Below the pieces are notes generated by a model, which was given only the letters and a program-made list of their open reading frames with translations, was not told the DNA's origin and made no database searches. From NCBI RefSeq assembly GCF_900109265.1, contig NZ_FNZM01000004.1, positions 422,951-486,950 of the forward strand: 64,000 nucleotides of DNA, read 5' to 3'. How positions within the stretch are numbered: the first letter of the stretch is position 1; the number at the start of each line of letters is the position of its first letter. The stretch comes from Paraburkholderia tropica. GTDB lineage: Bacteria; Pseudomonadota; Gammaproteobacteria; Burkholderiales; Burkholderiaceae. Positions 1-8,246 of this stretch are shown here, in pieces. The position numbers and the translations under genes are program-made.

Positions 1-330
1 CACTCGCCGTCCGAAGCCGTGACGGGCTGCATCGTCGGCGCGCTCACCGCGCTTGCCTTCGTGGTCTATTGGTGGAAGACGCCGTCCACGCGCATTTCGG
101 CCGCCGTGGTCACGCTGAGTCTGGCCGTGCTCGCATTCGCCGTGCACGACGTGCGCGTGCCCACGCACCGTTGGGTGACGAATCTGGCGCTCACGGTATC
201 GGGGCACAATCAGCCGTACGTGCGCGCCAAGTGGAAAGCCAATCGCAACAGGCTCGCGCCCGGTACGCCGAACGCGCCGGTCTCGCAAACCCGCGACACG
301 CTCACGCCGACGCTGCAACGCGTCGCCTGA
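1..330 (+). CDS. C-terminal part of a probable PAP2-family membrane phosphatase (5' end outside window)
   Basis: The frame is open from the first base, so the gene begins upstream; the visible GTG at 19 need not be the start. The visible part begins HSPSEAVTG, which fits the last PAP2 signature (His, then Asp/Glu four residues on, then Gly), where the His is catalytic. Two hydrophobic stretches follow (about residues 10-24 and 29-45 of the fragment), then a basic, polar tail of about 60 residues. PAP2 proteins dephosphorylate lipid phosphates or related substrates at the membrane. Only the last motif is visible, so the family call is tentative and the substrate unknown. The next gene, modE, is convergent, with about 100 bases between the stops. 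Confidence 0.5.
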   Translation, partial: HSPSEAVTGCIVGALTALAFVVYWWKTPSTRISAAVVTLSLAVLAFAVHDVRVPTHRWVTNLALTVSGHNQPYVRAKWKANRNRLAPGTPNAPVSQTRDTLTPTLQRVA

Positions 331-430
331 GTCCGCATCGGGCGTACGCGGCTGCGGCGCTCGCGCGAAGGCGCGCTCGAAACCGGCTCGAAACCGGCTC
401 GAAGCCAGCTCAAGCCACCGCCAAACCACG

Positions 431-1300
431 CTATCCGGCCACGCCCAGCAGCACGCTCGACGCCTTGAACGCGGCCGTCGCGGCCACGCCCACTTCCAGT
501 CCGAGCGCGTCCACGCTCGCCTCCGTGACGATCGCCGCGATCACCACGCCGCCCGGCAACGCCAGCGTCACCTCCGCATTCACCTCGCCGCGCCGCAGCG
601 CGCTCACCGTCCCGCTCAGGCGATTGCGCGTGGAGAGCCGCGCCGCCTCGCCGTCCGCGCCACCGGCCACCAGCAGCACCGACGACGCCTTCACGAGCGC
701 CACCACGTCCGCGCCCACGGCCAGCCCAAGCGACTCGGCGCTCTCGCGCGTGACGATGGCGGCGAGCGTCTGGCCGCCCGGCAGCGCGATCGACACCTCG
801 TCGTTGACGGCGCCGCGCACGAGCGCCGTAATCGCACCGTAAAGCTGATTGCGCGCGCTGGTGCGCAGACCGAAGCGCCCGAGCACGGCGAGGTCGCCGC
901 TCGCGCCTTCCAGCGCGCCGCCCAGCTCGCTCACGGCCTGCGCCGCGCGTTCGAGGAAACGGCGATGCTCGCGTTCGATCGCGCGATACGTGTCGATGAG
1001 GCGCAGCGCACGCGGCGTGAGCGTCGTGCCGCCGCCGCCCTTGCCGCCGGCCGCGCGCTCGACGAGCGTCTCGCCGGCGAGGTTGTTCATGGCGTCGATG
1101 GTGTCCCACGCGCCCTTGTAGCTCATGCCGACGGCCTTGGCCGCGCCCGTGATCGAGCCGGTCTCGCGAATCGCCGCCAGCAGCGCAATGCGCGCCGCAC
1201 CGCCGAGCATCTGCGCGCCCGCCTGGAACCACACCGAGCCGCCGACGCCCAGCTCGCGCGCGTCAGCGTCGGGAACGGGCGGGGAAGGAAAATCGCTCAT
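431..1300 (-). CDS. modE: ModE-type molybdate-responsive transcriptional regulator
   Basis: 289 residues. An N-terminal winged helix (about 25-110) carries the ModE/LysR-like helix-turn-helix in SITGAAKAVGMSYKGAWDTI, followed by the GGKGGGGTTLTPRAL wing. Two C-terminal TOBE/Mop repeats follow (about 148-212 and 218-285), each with an NxLxGxVxALxRGxVNxEVxxALPGG-like core that binds molybdate or tungstate. In the family, the molybdate-bound dimer represses the modABC transporter and can activate molybdoenzyme genes. No mod transporter is in this window, so the target must lie elsewhere. Both ligand repeats look complete. The start ATG at 1300 is kept because the N-terminal extension before the helix-turn-helix is of normal length for this branch. 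Confidence 0.9.
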   Translation of the reverse strand: MSDFPSPPVPDADARELGVGGSVWFQAGAQMLGGAARIALLAAIRETGSITGAAKAVGMSYKGAWDTIDAMNNLAGETLVERAAGGKGGGGTTLTPRALRLIDTYRAIEREHRRFLERAAQAVSELGGALEGASGDLAVLGRFGLRTSARNQLYGAITALVRGAVNDEVSIALPGGQTLAAIVTRESAESLGLAVGADVVALVKASSVLLVAGGADGEAARLSTRNRLSGTVSALRRGEVNAEVTLALPGGVVIAAIVTEASVDALGLEVGVAATAAFKASSVLLGVAG

Positions 1301-1364
1301 CGCGCCAACCTGGAAAGAGTTCGGATAGAGCGTCGATTATAGGTACCGCGGCAGACGCCAGGCG

Positions 1365-3065
1365 TCACGCGCCGCGCGACACCTTCGGCGGCGGCAACTC
1401 GCGCAGCAGCCGCTCGCCCTCCTTCGCCGTGTAACGCTTGACCGCCTCGCACCAGCCGCGCGCGAAACCAAGCTGATACGGCTCGGCATCCATGCGTTCG
1501 AGATAGCGCAGCGCGACGGCCGCGTCGTTGCCGTCGCCGAGCACGCTTTGCAGCCGCGACAGCGTGCGCGCGGTCTGCGTGCGCGTGCGGCGCGAGGTGA
1601 TCGACGTGAAGAATTCGAGCGTGTAGCGCAGATATTTCGCGGCGATACGCACGCGATGGCGGCTGGCTTCGTCGATGGCGGTGAGCTTCTGCGTCTGCGC
1701 GAGCCGCTCGTAATAACGCCGCACGCGCTTCCTCGCATGCCGATACAGCGAACGTCCGTCCTCGTTCGACGCACCGGACCGACGCGCCAGCGCCGCCAGC
1801 CACTGAAGCCACGCGAGCGCCGCGTGGGCGTAACGCGGCGACGCCAGCGCCTCGCGCACGCGCGCACGCGCGGCGGCGCGTTGCGCTTCGGCCGCGTCGC
1901 GCAGCTCGTTCCAGCGCGCGGGTTCGGTGTCGGCGTCCGCGAGCGCGGGCAGCGTCGATTCGACGAACACATCGCGATCGCGCGCCTCGCCGAGCAGGCC
2001 GCCCAGCCATTTCAGCTCGGGCGCGATGTGCGTGTTCCAGACCGCGTCGCGCCAACGCGAAAAAATCCGCATCGCCGTGCGCAGTCGCCGCTGCGACACA
2101 CGCATCTGATGAATGAACTCCGTGTTCGGCGAATCGCGCACACCCGCGTCGTTGCCGAACCATTGGGCGCTGATGTTCGCGCCAATCGCGAGCAGCGCGG
2201 CCTCGGCGGTCGCCGCACCGCGCAGATCGACGGGATCGGCGTGAACGGCGGCGACGTCTCCCGCCGCGCAGCCCGCCGCCGCGCGCTCGAGCGCATCGGT
2301 CACACGCACGAAGGCCGGCAGCACGTCGACGATGTCGTGCGCGCAGGCGAACAGCGCATCGACGAGCGGTGCGGCGTCGGCGCCCTCGTCCCACGCGACG
2401 CTCACGCGCAATTCGTGCAGTTCGTGCAGTTCGCGCAATGCATTCCGTTCCTCGGCCTCGCGCGAGGGCGCGAGTGCGTCGCGCACATCGGCATCGAGCA
2501 CGACCTCGGTGCTCACGCCTTCGCGCGTCCAGCGCCACGCATGGCGTTCGCCCGCGAGCGCCGCCACCGGCTCCGGTACGCCCGCCGCCGCCAGCGCTTC
2601 GCGAAAGGGCGCGGGCGCGGCGTCGAACAGTGCGCTCTCGATATCTTCGGCTTCGAGCGGCGCGTCGAAAATCGGCTCGACGATGCAGAGGCCCGGCGTG
2701 AACGTGCGGCGACGCGACACCACCACGCCATGCACCGCGCCGCGCGTCTCGACGGCGAGCCGCCAGCCGCCCCGCGCGAGCGCGCCGCCCCGATCGAACA
2801 TGACGCGGCGCATCGACGCACCTGCATCGGTGGCATCGGTGGCATCAAGCGCGCAGAGCTGCGGCAACGCGGCGCTGACGATAGCGGCGAATGCGCCGGG
2901 AGCCGAGCCGCGCGAAGCGGACGCATCAGGCGAAACAGCGGAACGAGGCGCAGTGGACGAGGCGCAAGATGCGGTAGATCCGGCGGACCGGTCGGCATGA
3001 GCGGCCGGAGCGGCTGGTGGGGCGGCGCGCACGACGTCGAGCACGATTTCCAGAACGCGGGTCAT
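1365..3065 (-). CDS. CHAD domain protein with a degenerate CYTH-like N-terminal half
   Basis: 566 residues from the ATG at 3065, chosen because CGGAG lies five bases upstream; an in-frame start 20 codons earlier has no such signal. The C-terminal part (about 300-560) is a CHAD domain: two helical repeats with HQMRVSQRRLRTAMRIF near 317 and HRVRIAAKYLRYTLEFF near 465, the conserved His/Arg/Lys set that binds polyphosphate. The N-terminal 230 residues resemble a CYTH (triphosphate tunnel) domain in layout but lack a recognisable ExExK signature, so I do not expect triphosphatase activity. CHAD proteins in this group bind polyphosphate and associate with polyphosphate/PHA granules. The polyphosphate kinase gene ppk2 lies less than 1 kb away on the other strand, which supports a polyphosphate role. 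Confidence 0.8.
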   Translation of the reverse strand: MTRVLEIVLDVVRAAPPAAPAAHADRSAGSTASCASSTAPRSAVSPDASASRGSAPGAFAAIVSAALPQLCALDATDATDAGASMRRVMFDRGGALARGGWRLAVETRGAVHGVVVSRRRTFTPGLCIVEPIFDAPLEAEDIESALFDAAPAPFREALAAAGVPEPVAALAGERHAWRWTREGVSTEVVLDADVRDALAPSREAEERNALRELHELHELRVSVAWDEGADAAPLVDALFACAHDIVDVLPAFVRVTDALERAAAGCAAGDVAAVHADPVDLRGAATAEAALLAIGANISAQWFGNDAGVRDSPNTEFIHQMRVSQRRLRTAMRIFSRWRDAVWNTHIAPELKWLGGLLGEARDRDVFVESTLPALADADTEPARWNELRDAAEAQRAAARARVREALASPRYAHAALAWLQWLAALARRSGASNEDGRSLYRHARKRVRRYYERLAQTQKLTAIDEASRHRVRIAAKYLRYTLEFFTSITSRRTRTQTARTLSRLQSVLGDGNDAAVALRYLERMDAEPYQLGFARGWCEAVKRYTAKEGERLLRELPPPKVSRGA

Positions 3066-3331
3066 TGACGCTCCGAGTTGTCGGTGGGCGGCAGGTGGGG
3101 CGGCAGAGGGGACGGCATGCAGCAAGGTCGCCAGTCATTGGAGCGGCATCCTGCGGCGGCGGCGCTGCTGTCCTGATATTACACGCGCGCCGTACGCTCT
3201 GCGCCCGACGGCATCCCCCGATTGACTCACACGATTTGTACGACTTGATAACGGTCAAAATCGCAAAAACGCGACGGTGAAACAATGCTTACATAACCTG
3301 TCGATGTTCTCCGTTCCATAAGGAGTGTTGA

Positions 3332-3550
3332 GTGTTTCCCGAATTCCGCGAGCTTATCTCCCACCTCAAGATTCAGGACGATCATTTCGCCCGCCTCTTC
3401 AATCGCCACAACGATCTGGACCAGCAAATCAAGAATATGGAAGCCGGCATCGTGCCCGCGAATGGCATGGCCATCGAGCAACTGAAGAAAGAAAAGCTGC
3501 AACTCAAAGATTCGCTCTATCTGATTTTGCGCAAGGCAGCAGACGCGTAA
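3332..3550 (+). CDS. YdcH/DUF465 family small coiled-coil protein
   Basis: 72 residues with a GTG start preceded by AGGAG at 3321-3325. The sequence is mostly charged heptad-like helix (FRELISHLKIQDDHFARLF, then LDQQIKNME, then IEQLKKEKLQLKDSLYLILRKA). It matches DUF465 in length and in the closing LKKEKLxLKDxLYxxL motif. No biochemical function is established for the family. It has its own upstream region and lies about 365 bases before ppk2 on the same strand; the tandem repeats between them argue against a tight operon. Confidence 0.85.
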   Translation: MFPEFRELISHLKIQDDHFARLFNRHNDLDQQIKNMEAGIVPANGMAIEQLKKEKLQLKDSLYLILRKAADA

Positions 3551-3915
3551 GCGGCGGCCTCCGGCAGCGTGTCGCGCGGTTGCCGGTTACCGGTTGCCAG
3601 TTGCCAGTTGCTGGCAGCCGTGTCCCGGCGGCCAGCGCCGACAACACGCGCACGCCATCGGGCGCAACCTGGCCTGGCCGCCCGAACGGCCGACCGCCTG
3701 CCGCCCCGGGCATCCGTCCTTCGCGGTATCCAACGCTTTGTCGCTATCAAGCGTTGTCCAGCGCTTTCCAGCGCCGCCTTGCGGACTCCCGAACGCTTCG
3801 TTCGCACACGTCGCGCAAGCCGCACGCGTCGCGCCTCGCGAGTCTCACCTGTTGCGCCTGTTCAATGCAGTCGGATCGATACCGGCTCACCGTTTCCGTC
3901 GAGAGAACCTGACTT
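3551..3915 (+). other. 365-base gap between the DUF465 gene and ppk2
   Basis: No convincing gene is present: the frames here lack Burkholderia-like codon use and any recognisable family. The gap holds a heptanucleotide tandem repeat (3577-3611, listed separately), a following short hairpin TGCCAG-ttg-CTGGCA, and a GC-rich stretch rich in CGCTTTGTCG/CGCTTTCCAG-like near repeats around 3733-3775. The ppk2 promoter presumably lies in the second half, but I could not identify a convincing -35/-10 pair. Confidence 0.5.
3577..3611. repeat. Heptanucleotide tandem repeat, five units
   Basis: Five consecutive 7-base units: CGGTTGC, CGGTTAC, CGGTTGC, CAGTTGC, CAGTTGC. They differ only at positions 2 and 6. 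The array is intergenic, 27 bases after the DUF465 stop and about 300 bases upstream of ppk2. Confidence 0.85.
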
Positions 3916-5118
3916 ATGCCCAAAATCGTTCCCAACGTTTCTTCGCTGACGCCCGCTTCCGCAGGCGCCCGCAACCGCAGCGCGCGCAATGACGACGGCC
4001 CCGCCGCGCGCCAACCGGCACTCACGCCGCTCGGCGCGGAACGCCGCACCGTCGACGACGCCGTGGAAGCCGCGACCCAGGTCATCGCCGGCGCGATGCA
4101 CGATCTCGTCGTGGCCAACGGCGTTGCGCCGCCATCGGCCAATGGCGATGCGCGCAACCATGCAAACGGCGCCGAAACCGACGCCGCAGAAGTCGGCGTC
4201 GACATGCCCGCGCCGCTGCTCGACTCCATCGCCGCCCTGATGAAAGGTCTGTCGCCCGACGAAGCCGTGCAATTGCGCAGCCTCATCCTCGAAGGCCAGC
4301 CGGCCGAGTGGCGCAAGCCGCGCGCGCGTCATCCCGACGAGGAACTCTCGAGCGGCTGGCGCGACGGCGAGTATCCGTATCGCAATCTCATGTCGCGTCG
4401 CGCTTACGAGCGGCAAAAGTACCGACTGCAGGTCGAGTTGCTGAAGCTCCAGGCGTGGGTGCGCGAGACCGGCCAGCGCGTCGTCATCCTGTTCGAAGGC
4501 CGCGACGCCGCCGGCAAGGGCGGCGCGATCAAGCGCTTCATGGAGCATCTGAATCCGCGCGGCGCGCGCGTGGTCGCGCTCGAAAAACCCACCGAGGTCG
4601 AGCGGGGCCAGTGGTATTTTCAGCGCTACGTGCAGCATCTGCCTTCGGCGGGCGAAATCGTGCTGTTCGATCGCTCCTGGTATAACCGCGCCGGCGTCGA
4701 GCGCGTGATGGGCTTTTGCTCGCCCGCCGAATACACCGACTTCATGCAGCAGGTTCCGGAGTTCGAGCGGCAGTTGATCCGCAGCGGCATTCACCTGATC
4801 AAGTTCTGGTTTTCGGTAAGTCAGTCCGAGCAGCGCCGCCGTTTCAAGGAGCGCCGCGTGCATCCGCTCAAGCAGTGGAAACTCAGCCCCGTCGATCTCG
4901 CCTCGCTCGACAAATGGGACGAGTACACGCAAGCCAAGGAAGCGATGTTCTCGCAAACCGATACGGCAGACGCGCCCTGGACCGTCGTGCGCTCCGATTG
5001 CAAGAAACGCGCGCGTCTGAACGCCATGCGCTACGTGCTGCACAAACTGCCGTATGCGAGCCGCGAAACCGAGTCGATTGGGACGGTCGATCCGTTGCTG
5101 GTGAGTCGGGCGCTTTGA
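3916..5118 (+). CDS. ppk2: Polyphosphate kinase 2
   Basis: 400 residues. The PPK2 core runs from about 150 to 385. Walker A is GRDAAGKGG at 195-203. Downstream are the PPK2 signatures WYFQRYVQHLP, LFDRSWYNRAGVE (Walker B and lid region) and the charged QRRRFKERRVHPLKQWKLS segment. The enzyme transfers phosphate between polyphosphate and nucleotides, in this family usually making GTP or ATP from polyphosphate. The single complete domain suggests the NDP-phosphorylating class, but class cannot be fixed by eye. The N-terminal 130 residues are longer than in typical single-domain PPK2 proteins and low in complexity (Ala/Asn/Arg rich), likely disordered. A strong intrinsic terminator follows the stop, so it is probably monocistronic. 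Confidence 0.93.
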   Translation: MPKIVPNVSSLTPASAGARNRSARNDDGPAARQPALTPLGAERRTVDDAVEAATQVIAGAMHDLVVANGVAPPSANGDARNHANGAETDAAEVGVDMPAPLLDSIAALMKGLSPDEAVQLRSLILEGQPAEWRKPRARHPDEELSSGWRDGEYPYRNLMSRRAYERQKYRLQVELLKLQAWVRETGQRVVILFEGRDAAGKGGAIKRFMEHLNPRGARVVALEKPTEVERGQWYFQRYVQHLPSAGEIVLFDRSWYNRAGVERVMGFCSPAEYTDFMQQVPEFERQLIRSGIHLIKFWFSVSQSEQRRRFKERRVHPLKQWKLSPVDLASLDKWDEYTQAKEAMFSQTDTADAPWTVVRSDCKKRARLNAMRYVLHKLPYASRETESIGTVDPLLVSRAL

Positions 5119-5157
5119 GGGTTTGAGGGGTTGTCTCGGTCGAGAGGCCAGCCAGGA

Positions 5158-5187
5158 ACGCGCCGCGGGAAACTGCGGCGCGTTTTT
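5158..5187 (+). terminator. Intrinsic terminator of ppk2
   Basis: A perfect 9-base stem ACGCGCCGC (5158-5166) pairs with GCGGCGCGT (5175-5183) across an 8-base loop and runs into five Ts. It starts 40 bases after the ppk2 stop. Confidence 0.85.
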
Positions 5188-5208
5188 CTTTGGCGCGTAG
5201 TGCGACGC

Positions 5209-5592
5209 CTACGTCGCATACTGCGCCGCCCCGTTCCCAAACGACCAGTTCTCCCGCGCGACATCGACGAGATTGATGAACACATCTTCGCGCCGCACGC
5301 CCGGATCGCGCGCGAGGTTTTCCGCGATCTGCGCGAACAGCGCTTTCTTCTGATCCTGCCCGCGCGTATTGCTCACGGCAATCTGGATCATCACGATGTC
5401 GTCGCTGCGTTCGATGTCGAGGTAGTGGCGGCCGAACACGAAATTATCGGCATCGTGCTCGGTGACGATCATGAACTGGTCGTCCTCAGGCGCCTTGAAC
5501 ACTTCCATCAGCGCGAGATGCACGCCCTGCATCAAGGCTTTGCGATAGGTTGCGGGCTTGCCGGCGCGCACGGCGATTCGGGTGAACGGCAT
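5209..5592 (-). CDS. Tautomerase family protein (4-oxalocrotonate tautomerase superfamily)
   Basis: 127 residues beginning MPFTRIAVRAG, with Pro2 exposed as the N-terminal residue after Met removal, the catalytic general base of this superfamily. The length and the motifs GVHLALMEVFKAPEDDQF and EDVFINLVDVARENWSFGNG match the ~130-residue two-unit tautomerase group (Tautomerase_2). The physiological substrate is not evident. It is divergent from the LysR regulator at 5740 with about 147 bases between, the usual LysR regulator-target arrangement, so that protein probably controls it. Confidence 0.85.
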   Translation of the reverse strand: MPFTRIAVRAGKPATYRKALMQGVHLALMEVFKAPEDDQFMIVTEHDADNFVFGRHYLDIERSDDIVMIQIAVSNTRGQDQKKALFAQIAENLARDPGVRREDVFINLVDVARENWSFGNGAAQYAT

Positions 5593-5673
5593 GTCAGTCT
5601 CCTTCGAGGTCAGTGGGAACCTGCGTCGGTGGCAACGGTGCGAACCACTCGCACCGTCACGTTCGACATGACA

Positions 5674-5746
5674 TCAGCTTAGTCGCCGTCTATCATAATA
5701 AAAAGATATCACTCCATATTTCATCCATTTACGTTTGAAATGAAAC
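5674..5746. promoter_or_regulatory. AT-rich divergent control region between the tautomerase and LysR genes
   Basis: In an otherwise GC-rich window this short stretch is markedly AT-rich (TATCATAATAAAAAGATATC and on). An interrupted dyad, TTTCAT followed by 15 bases and then ATGAAA, overlaps the LysR start codon at 5740. Such a position would suit autoregulation by the LysR protein. The boundaries and the regulator assignment are inference. Confidence 0.4.
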
Positions 5747-6591
5747 CACTCGATCTCGACGCCGTGCGCGCCTTCGTTCTGGTCGCCGAATTGCGCAGCT
5801 TCACGCGCGCGGCCGACGCGCTCGACACCACGCAATCCGCCGTGAGCCTCAAGCTCAAGCGGCTCGAAAGCCATCTGGGCCGCCAGTTGCTCGAACGCAC
5901 GCCGCGCGTGGTGCGGCTCGCGCCCGACGGTCACGCGTTCCTGGGTCCCGCGCGCGATCTGCTGGGCGCGCACGAGCGCGCGCTCGGCACGCTCAGCGGC
6001 GACGCGCGGCGGCTGACGCTCGGCCTCAGCGAGCATGTCGCCGACGCGCAGCTCGCGCGCCAGCTTGCGCTGTTGCGCGCGCACGATCCCGGCCTCGTGA
6101 TCGCGCTGCATCTCGGTCTGAGCGCGCAGTTGCTGACGCAATTCGACGAGCGGCGGCTCGACGCGGTAATCGTGCGTCAGGAAGCCGACGAAGCGCCGCG
6201 CGGCGACGCCCGCACGCTGTTCGAGGAGCCGCTCGTCTGGCTCGCCGCGCCGGAATGTCCGTGGTCGCCCGGCACGCCGCTGCCGCTCGCGCTGCTCGCC
6301 GGTCCCTGCGCCGTACGCGCGGCCGCGATCGCGGCGCTCGATGCGGCCGATATCGCGTGGAACGAGGTGTTCGTGGGCGGCGGCGTGGCGGCCGTCGGCG
6401 CGGCGCTGGAGGCAGGACTGGCGGTATCGGCGCTGGCCCGGCGCGTGGCGCCGCGCACGCTCGTCGACGTGGGCGCGAAGTTCGGTCTGCCGCCGCTGCC
6501 GGTTTCGCGCGTGTCGCTGTTTTCGCGCGTGCGTGATCCGCGCTCGGCGGCGACGCTGCAATTGCTGGCTTCGAGTCTGGGCGCGGGCTGA
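5740..6591 (+). CDS. LysR-family transcriptional regulator
   Basis: 283 residues. The N-terminal winged helix-turn-helix (about 1-65) reads LDAVRAFVLVAELRSFTRAADALDTTQSAVSLKLKRLESHLGRQLLERTPR when joined, typical of LysR proteins. The co-inducer-binding domain follows (about 88-283). The ligand is unknown. It is divergent from the tautomerase gene, the likely target. The C-terminal domain is slightly short but complete. No terminator is obvious in the 30 bases before the convergent phosphoesterase gene. Confidence 0.9.
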   Translation: MKPLDLDAVRAFVLVAELRSFTRAADALDTTQSAVSLKLKRLESHLGRQLLERTPRVVRLAPDGHAFLGPARDLLGAHERALGTLSGDARRLTLGLSEHVADAQLARQLALLRAHDPGLVIALHLGLSAQLLTQFDERRLDAVIVRQEADEAPRGDARTLFEEPLVWLAAPECPWSPGTPLPLALLAGPCAVRAAAIAALDAADIAWNEVFVGGGVAAVGAALEAGLAVSALARRVAPRTLVDVGAKFGLPPLPVSRVSLFSRVRDPRSAATLQLLASSLGAG

Positions 6592-6621
6592 GCGCCCGCA
6601 AGATGGATCGACGAGGCGAAT

Positions 6622-7356
6622 TCAGGGCAGCGCCAACGCCGCCGCGCCCTGCTCGCGCGCCGCCTGGGTCGACACCGACCAGTTGCGCAGCGACAGCGCC
6701 TCGACCATCGTGAGCCGTCCTTCGGCGATGTAGGCGCCCGTGTCGATATACATCTGCGAGCCGATCTGGCGCGGCTCGCGCATCGGCGTATGGCCGCAGT
6801 AAGTCAGCGAAAGCGCGAGACTCGCGGGCGTGCCCGCGTTGAAGGCGAGTTCGCGGCCCCAGAGCATGCGCTCGCGCACGTGCTCGTTGAACTGGCCGGC
6901 GTCGAGTTCGGTGTCGTCGCCGAAAAATTCCGCGTGCAGCACGTTAAAACGCGCGCCGCCCTCGCCGACCGTGCGCACCAGCGGCAACTGGCGCAGGCGC
7001 TTCGCGTACAGCGCCAGCACGCGTTCCGGCACGTGCTGCGCCCAGCCGCCGCCAATGCCGTACCACTGATGGCGCGGCAGCCGCCCTTCGACGACCGCGC
7101 ACAACGCGTCTTCGTGATTGCCGAGCACGGCGTAAAACCACGGCTTGTCGAGCAGCGTGAGCGCCTCTTCGCACTGCTCGCCGCGATCGATCAGGTCGCC
7201 GACCGAAAACAGGCGATCGGTCGTGGCGTCGAAATTCACTTCGCGCAGCAGGAAGCGCAAGGCATCCACGCAGCCGTGCAGGTCGCCCACGACAAAGTCG
7301 CGGCCGGCCTCGTTGCTGGCGTGATGCTGAACTTCGGTGGCGAGAGTGGGCGTCAT
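6622..7356 (-). CDS. Metallophosphoesterase, PrpA/ApaH-like serine-threonine phosphatase
   Basis: 244 residues from the ATG at 7356 (MTPTLATEV). A longer in-frame start at 7440 exists, but it would make a hairpin-forming region coding and adds a basic segment without family similarity. Metal-binding motifs are in order: FVVGDLHGC (D-x-H), SVGDLIDRGEQ (GDxxDRG), VLGNHEDAL (GNHE), later LHAEFFGDD and YCGHTPM (GHTP). This is the calcineurin-like set of the lambda-phosphatase/PrpA/ApaH group. It hydrolyses phosphoprotein or dinucleotide substrates; which one cannot be told. It is transcribed alone, divergent from the DUF1345 gene. Confidence 0.88.
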   Translation of the reverse strand: MTPTLATEVQHHASNEAGRDFVVGDLHGCVDALRFLLREVNFDATTDRLFSVGDLIDRGEQCEEALTLLDKPWFYAVLGNHEDALCAVVEGRLPRHQWYGIGGGWAQHVPERVLALYAKRLRQLPLVRTVGEGGARFNVLHAEFFGDDTELDAGQFNEHVRERMLWGRELAFNAGTPASLALSLTYCGHTPMREPRQIGSQMYIDTGAYIAEGRLTMVEALSLRNWSVSTQAAREQGAAALALP

Positions 7357-7367
7357 CTTTTCATCAT

Positions 7368-7423
7368 AGCGCCAGGCGCGCGCGATGTATGCGCGCCAAT
7401 TATCGTTTCCTGGCGCTTTTTTT
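7368..7423 (+). terminator. Terminator-like nested hairpin with T-run between divergent genes
   Basis: The outer stem AGCGCCAGG (7368-7376) pairs with CCTGGCGCT (7409-7417). An alternative nested stem GGCGCGC (7375-7381) pairs with GCGCGCC (7391-7397). Seven Ts follow at 7417-7423. The polarity is plus strand, yet the gene immediately upstream is on the minus strand. Confidence 0.55.
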
Positions 7424-7583
7424 CGCCCGCCTTCGCGCACGGTCGGGCGTGATGCCGTCCGTCTGCCAGCCCGTCCCGCGTCGGCGCACCCTGGCCGCGA
7501 TCCACGAGATCACAGCGCGACGCGCGCCTGGTTAGAATCGCGGCAACACCGCGCGTATTCCCCGCACATTCATCAGGGCATCG

Positions 7584-8246
7584 ATGCCAATGAAGGTCTA
7601 TCCGCAAGTTTTGCGTAATCGCCCGCACATGATGATCGGCCTCGTGCTGGGCGTGCTGATCGGCGCGCTCGTGCCCGCGTCGATCCAGCCGGTGGCGCGC
7701 GTGCTGGTCGGCTGGGACGTGGCGATCTGGACCTACCTCGTGCTGATCTGGATTCACATGATGCGCACCGACGAAACCAGCGTGCGCCGCAACGCGCAGC
7801 GCGAGGATCAGAACGCGGGCACGGTGCTCATCCTGCTGTGTACGGCGACGGTGGCCAGCATCGTCGCGATCGTGCTCGAACTCGGCTCGTCCAAGGACCT
7901 GCACACGGCCTCGAAGGTGCTGCACTCGCTGCTCACGGGCTTCACGCTGATTGGCGCGTGGTTCCTGATTCCCACCCTATTCACGCTGCATTACGCGCGC
8001 GTGTATTACGGCTCCGATCGCGAATCGCCCGCGCTCGCGTTCCCCGACGCCAAACTCCAGCCGGATTATTGGGACTTCCTGTATTTTTCCTTCACGATCG
8101 CCTGCGCTTCGCAAACCGCCGATGTCGGCCTGCGCGGACGCAGCGCGCGGCGCAGCGTGCTCGCGCAATCGATTCTGTCGTTCTACTTCAACGTCGCCGT
8201 GCTCGGGCTGTGCGTGAACATCGCGGCGAGCATGGTGGGGAACTAG
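7584..8246 (+). CDS. DUF1345 family inner-membrane protein
   Basis: 220 residues with five hydrophobic segments, around 18-36, 42-60, 84-103, 114-136 and 185-215. The family hallmark YFSFTIACASQTADVGL is present near 171-187. DUF1345 proteins are polytopic membrane proteins without an assigned biochemical role. The gene stands alone ahead of the glg/tre cluster, with 351 bases between. Confidence 0.85.
   Translation: MPMKVYPQVLRNRPHMMIGLVLGVLIGALVPASIQPVARVLVGWDVAIWTYLVLIWIHMMRTDETSVRRNAQREDQNAGTVLILLCTATVASIVAIVLELGSSKDLHTASKVLHSLLTGFTLIGAWFLIPTLFTLHYARVYYGSDRESPALAFPDAKLQPDYWDFLYFSFTIACASQTADVGLRGRSARRSVLAQSILSFYFNVAVLGLCVNIAASMVGN

Noticed and set aside
7357..7440. Longer N-terminus for the metallophosphoesterase
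   Set aside because: It adds a basic segment without similarity and overlaps a hairpin-forming sequence; the ATG at 7356 gives a normal family start. The longer form cannot be fully excluded.
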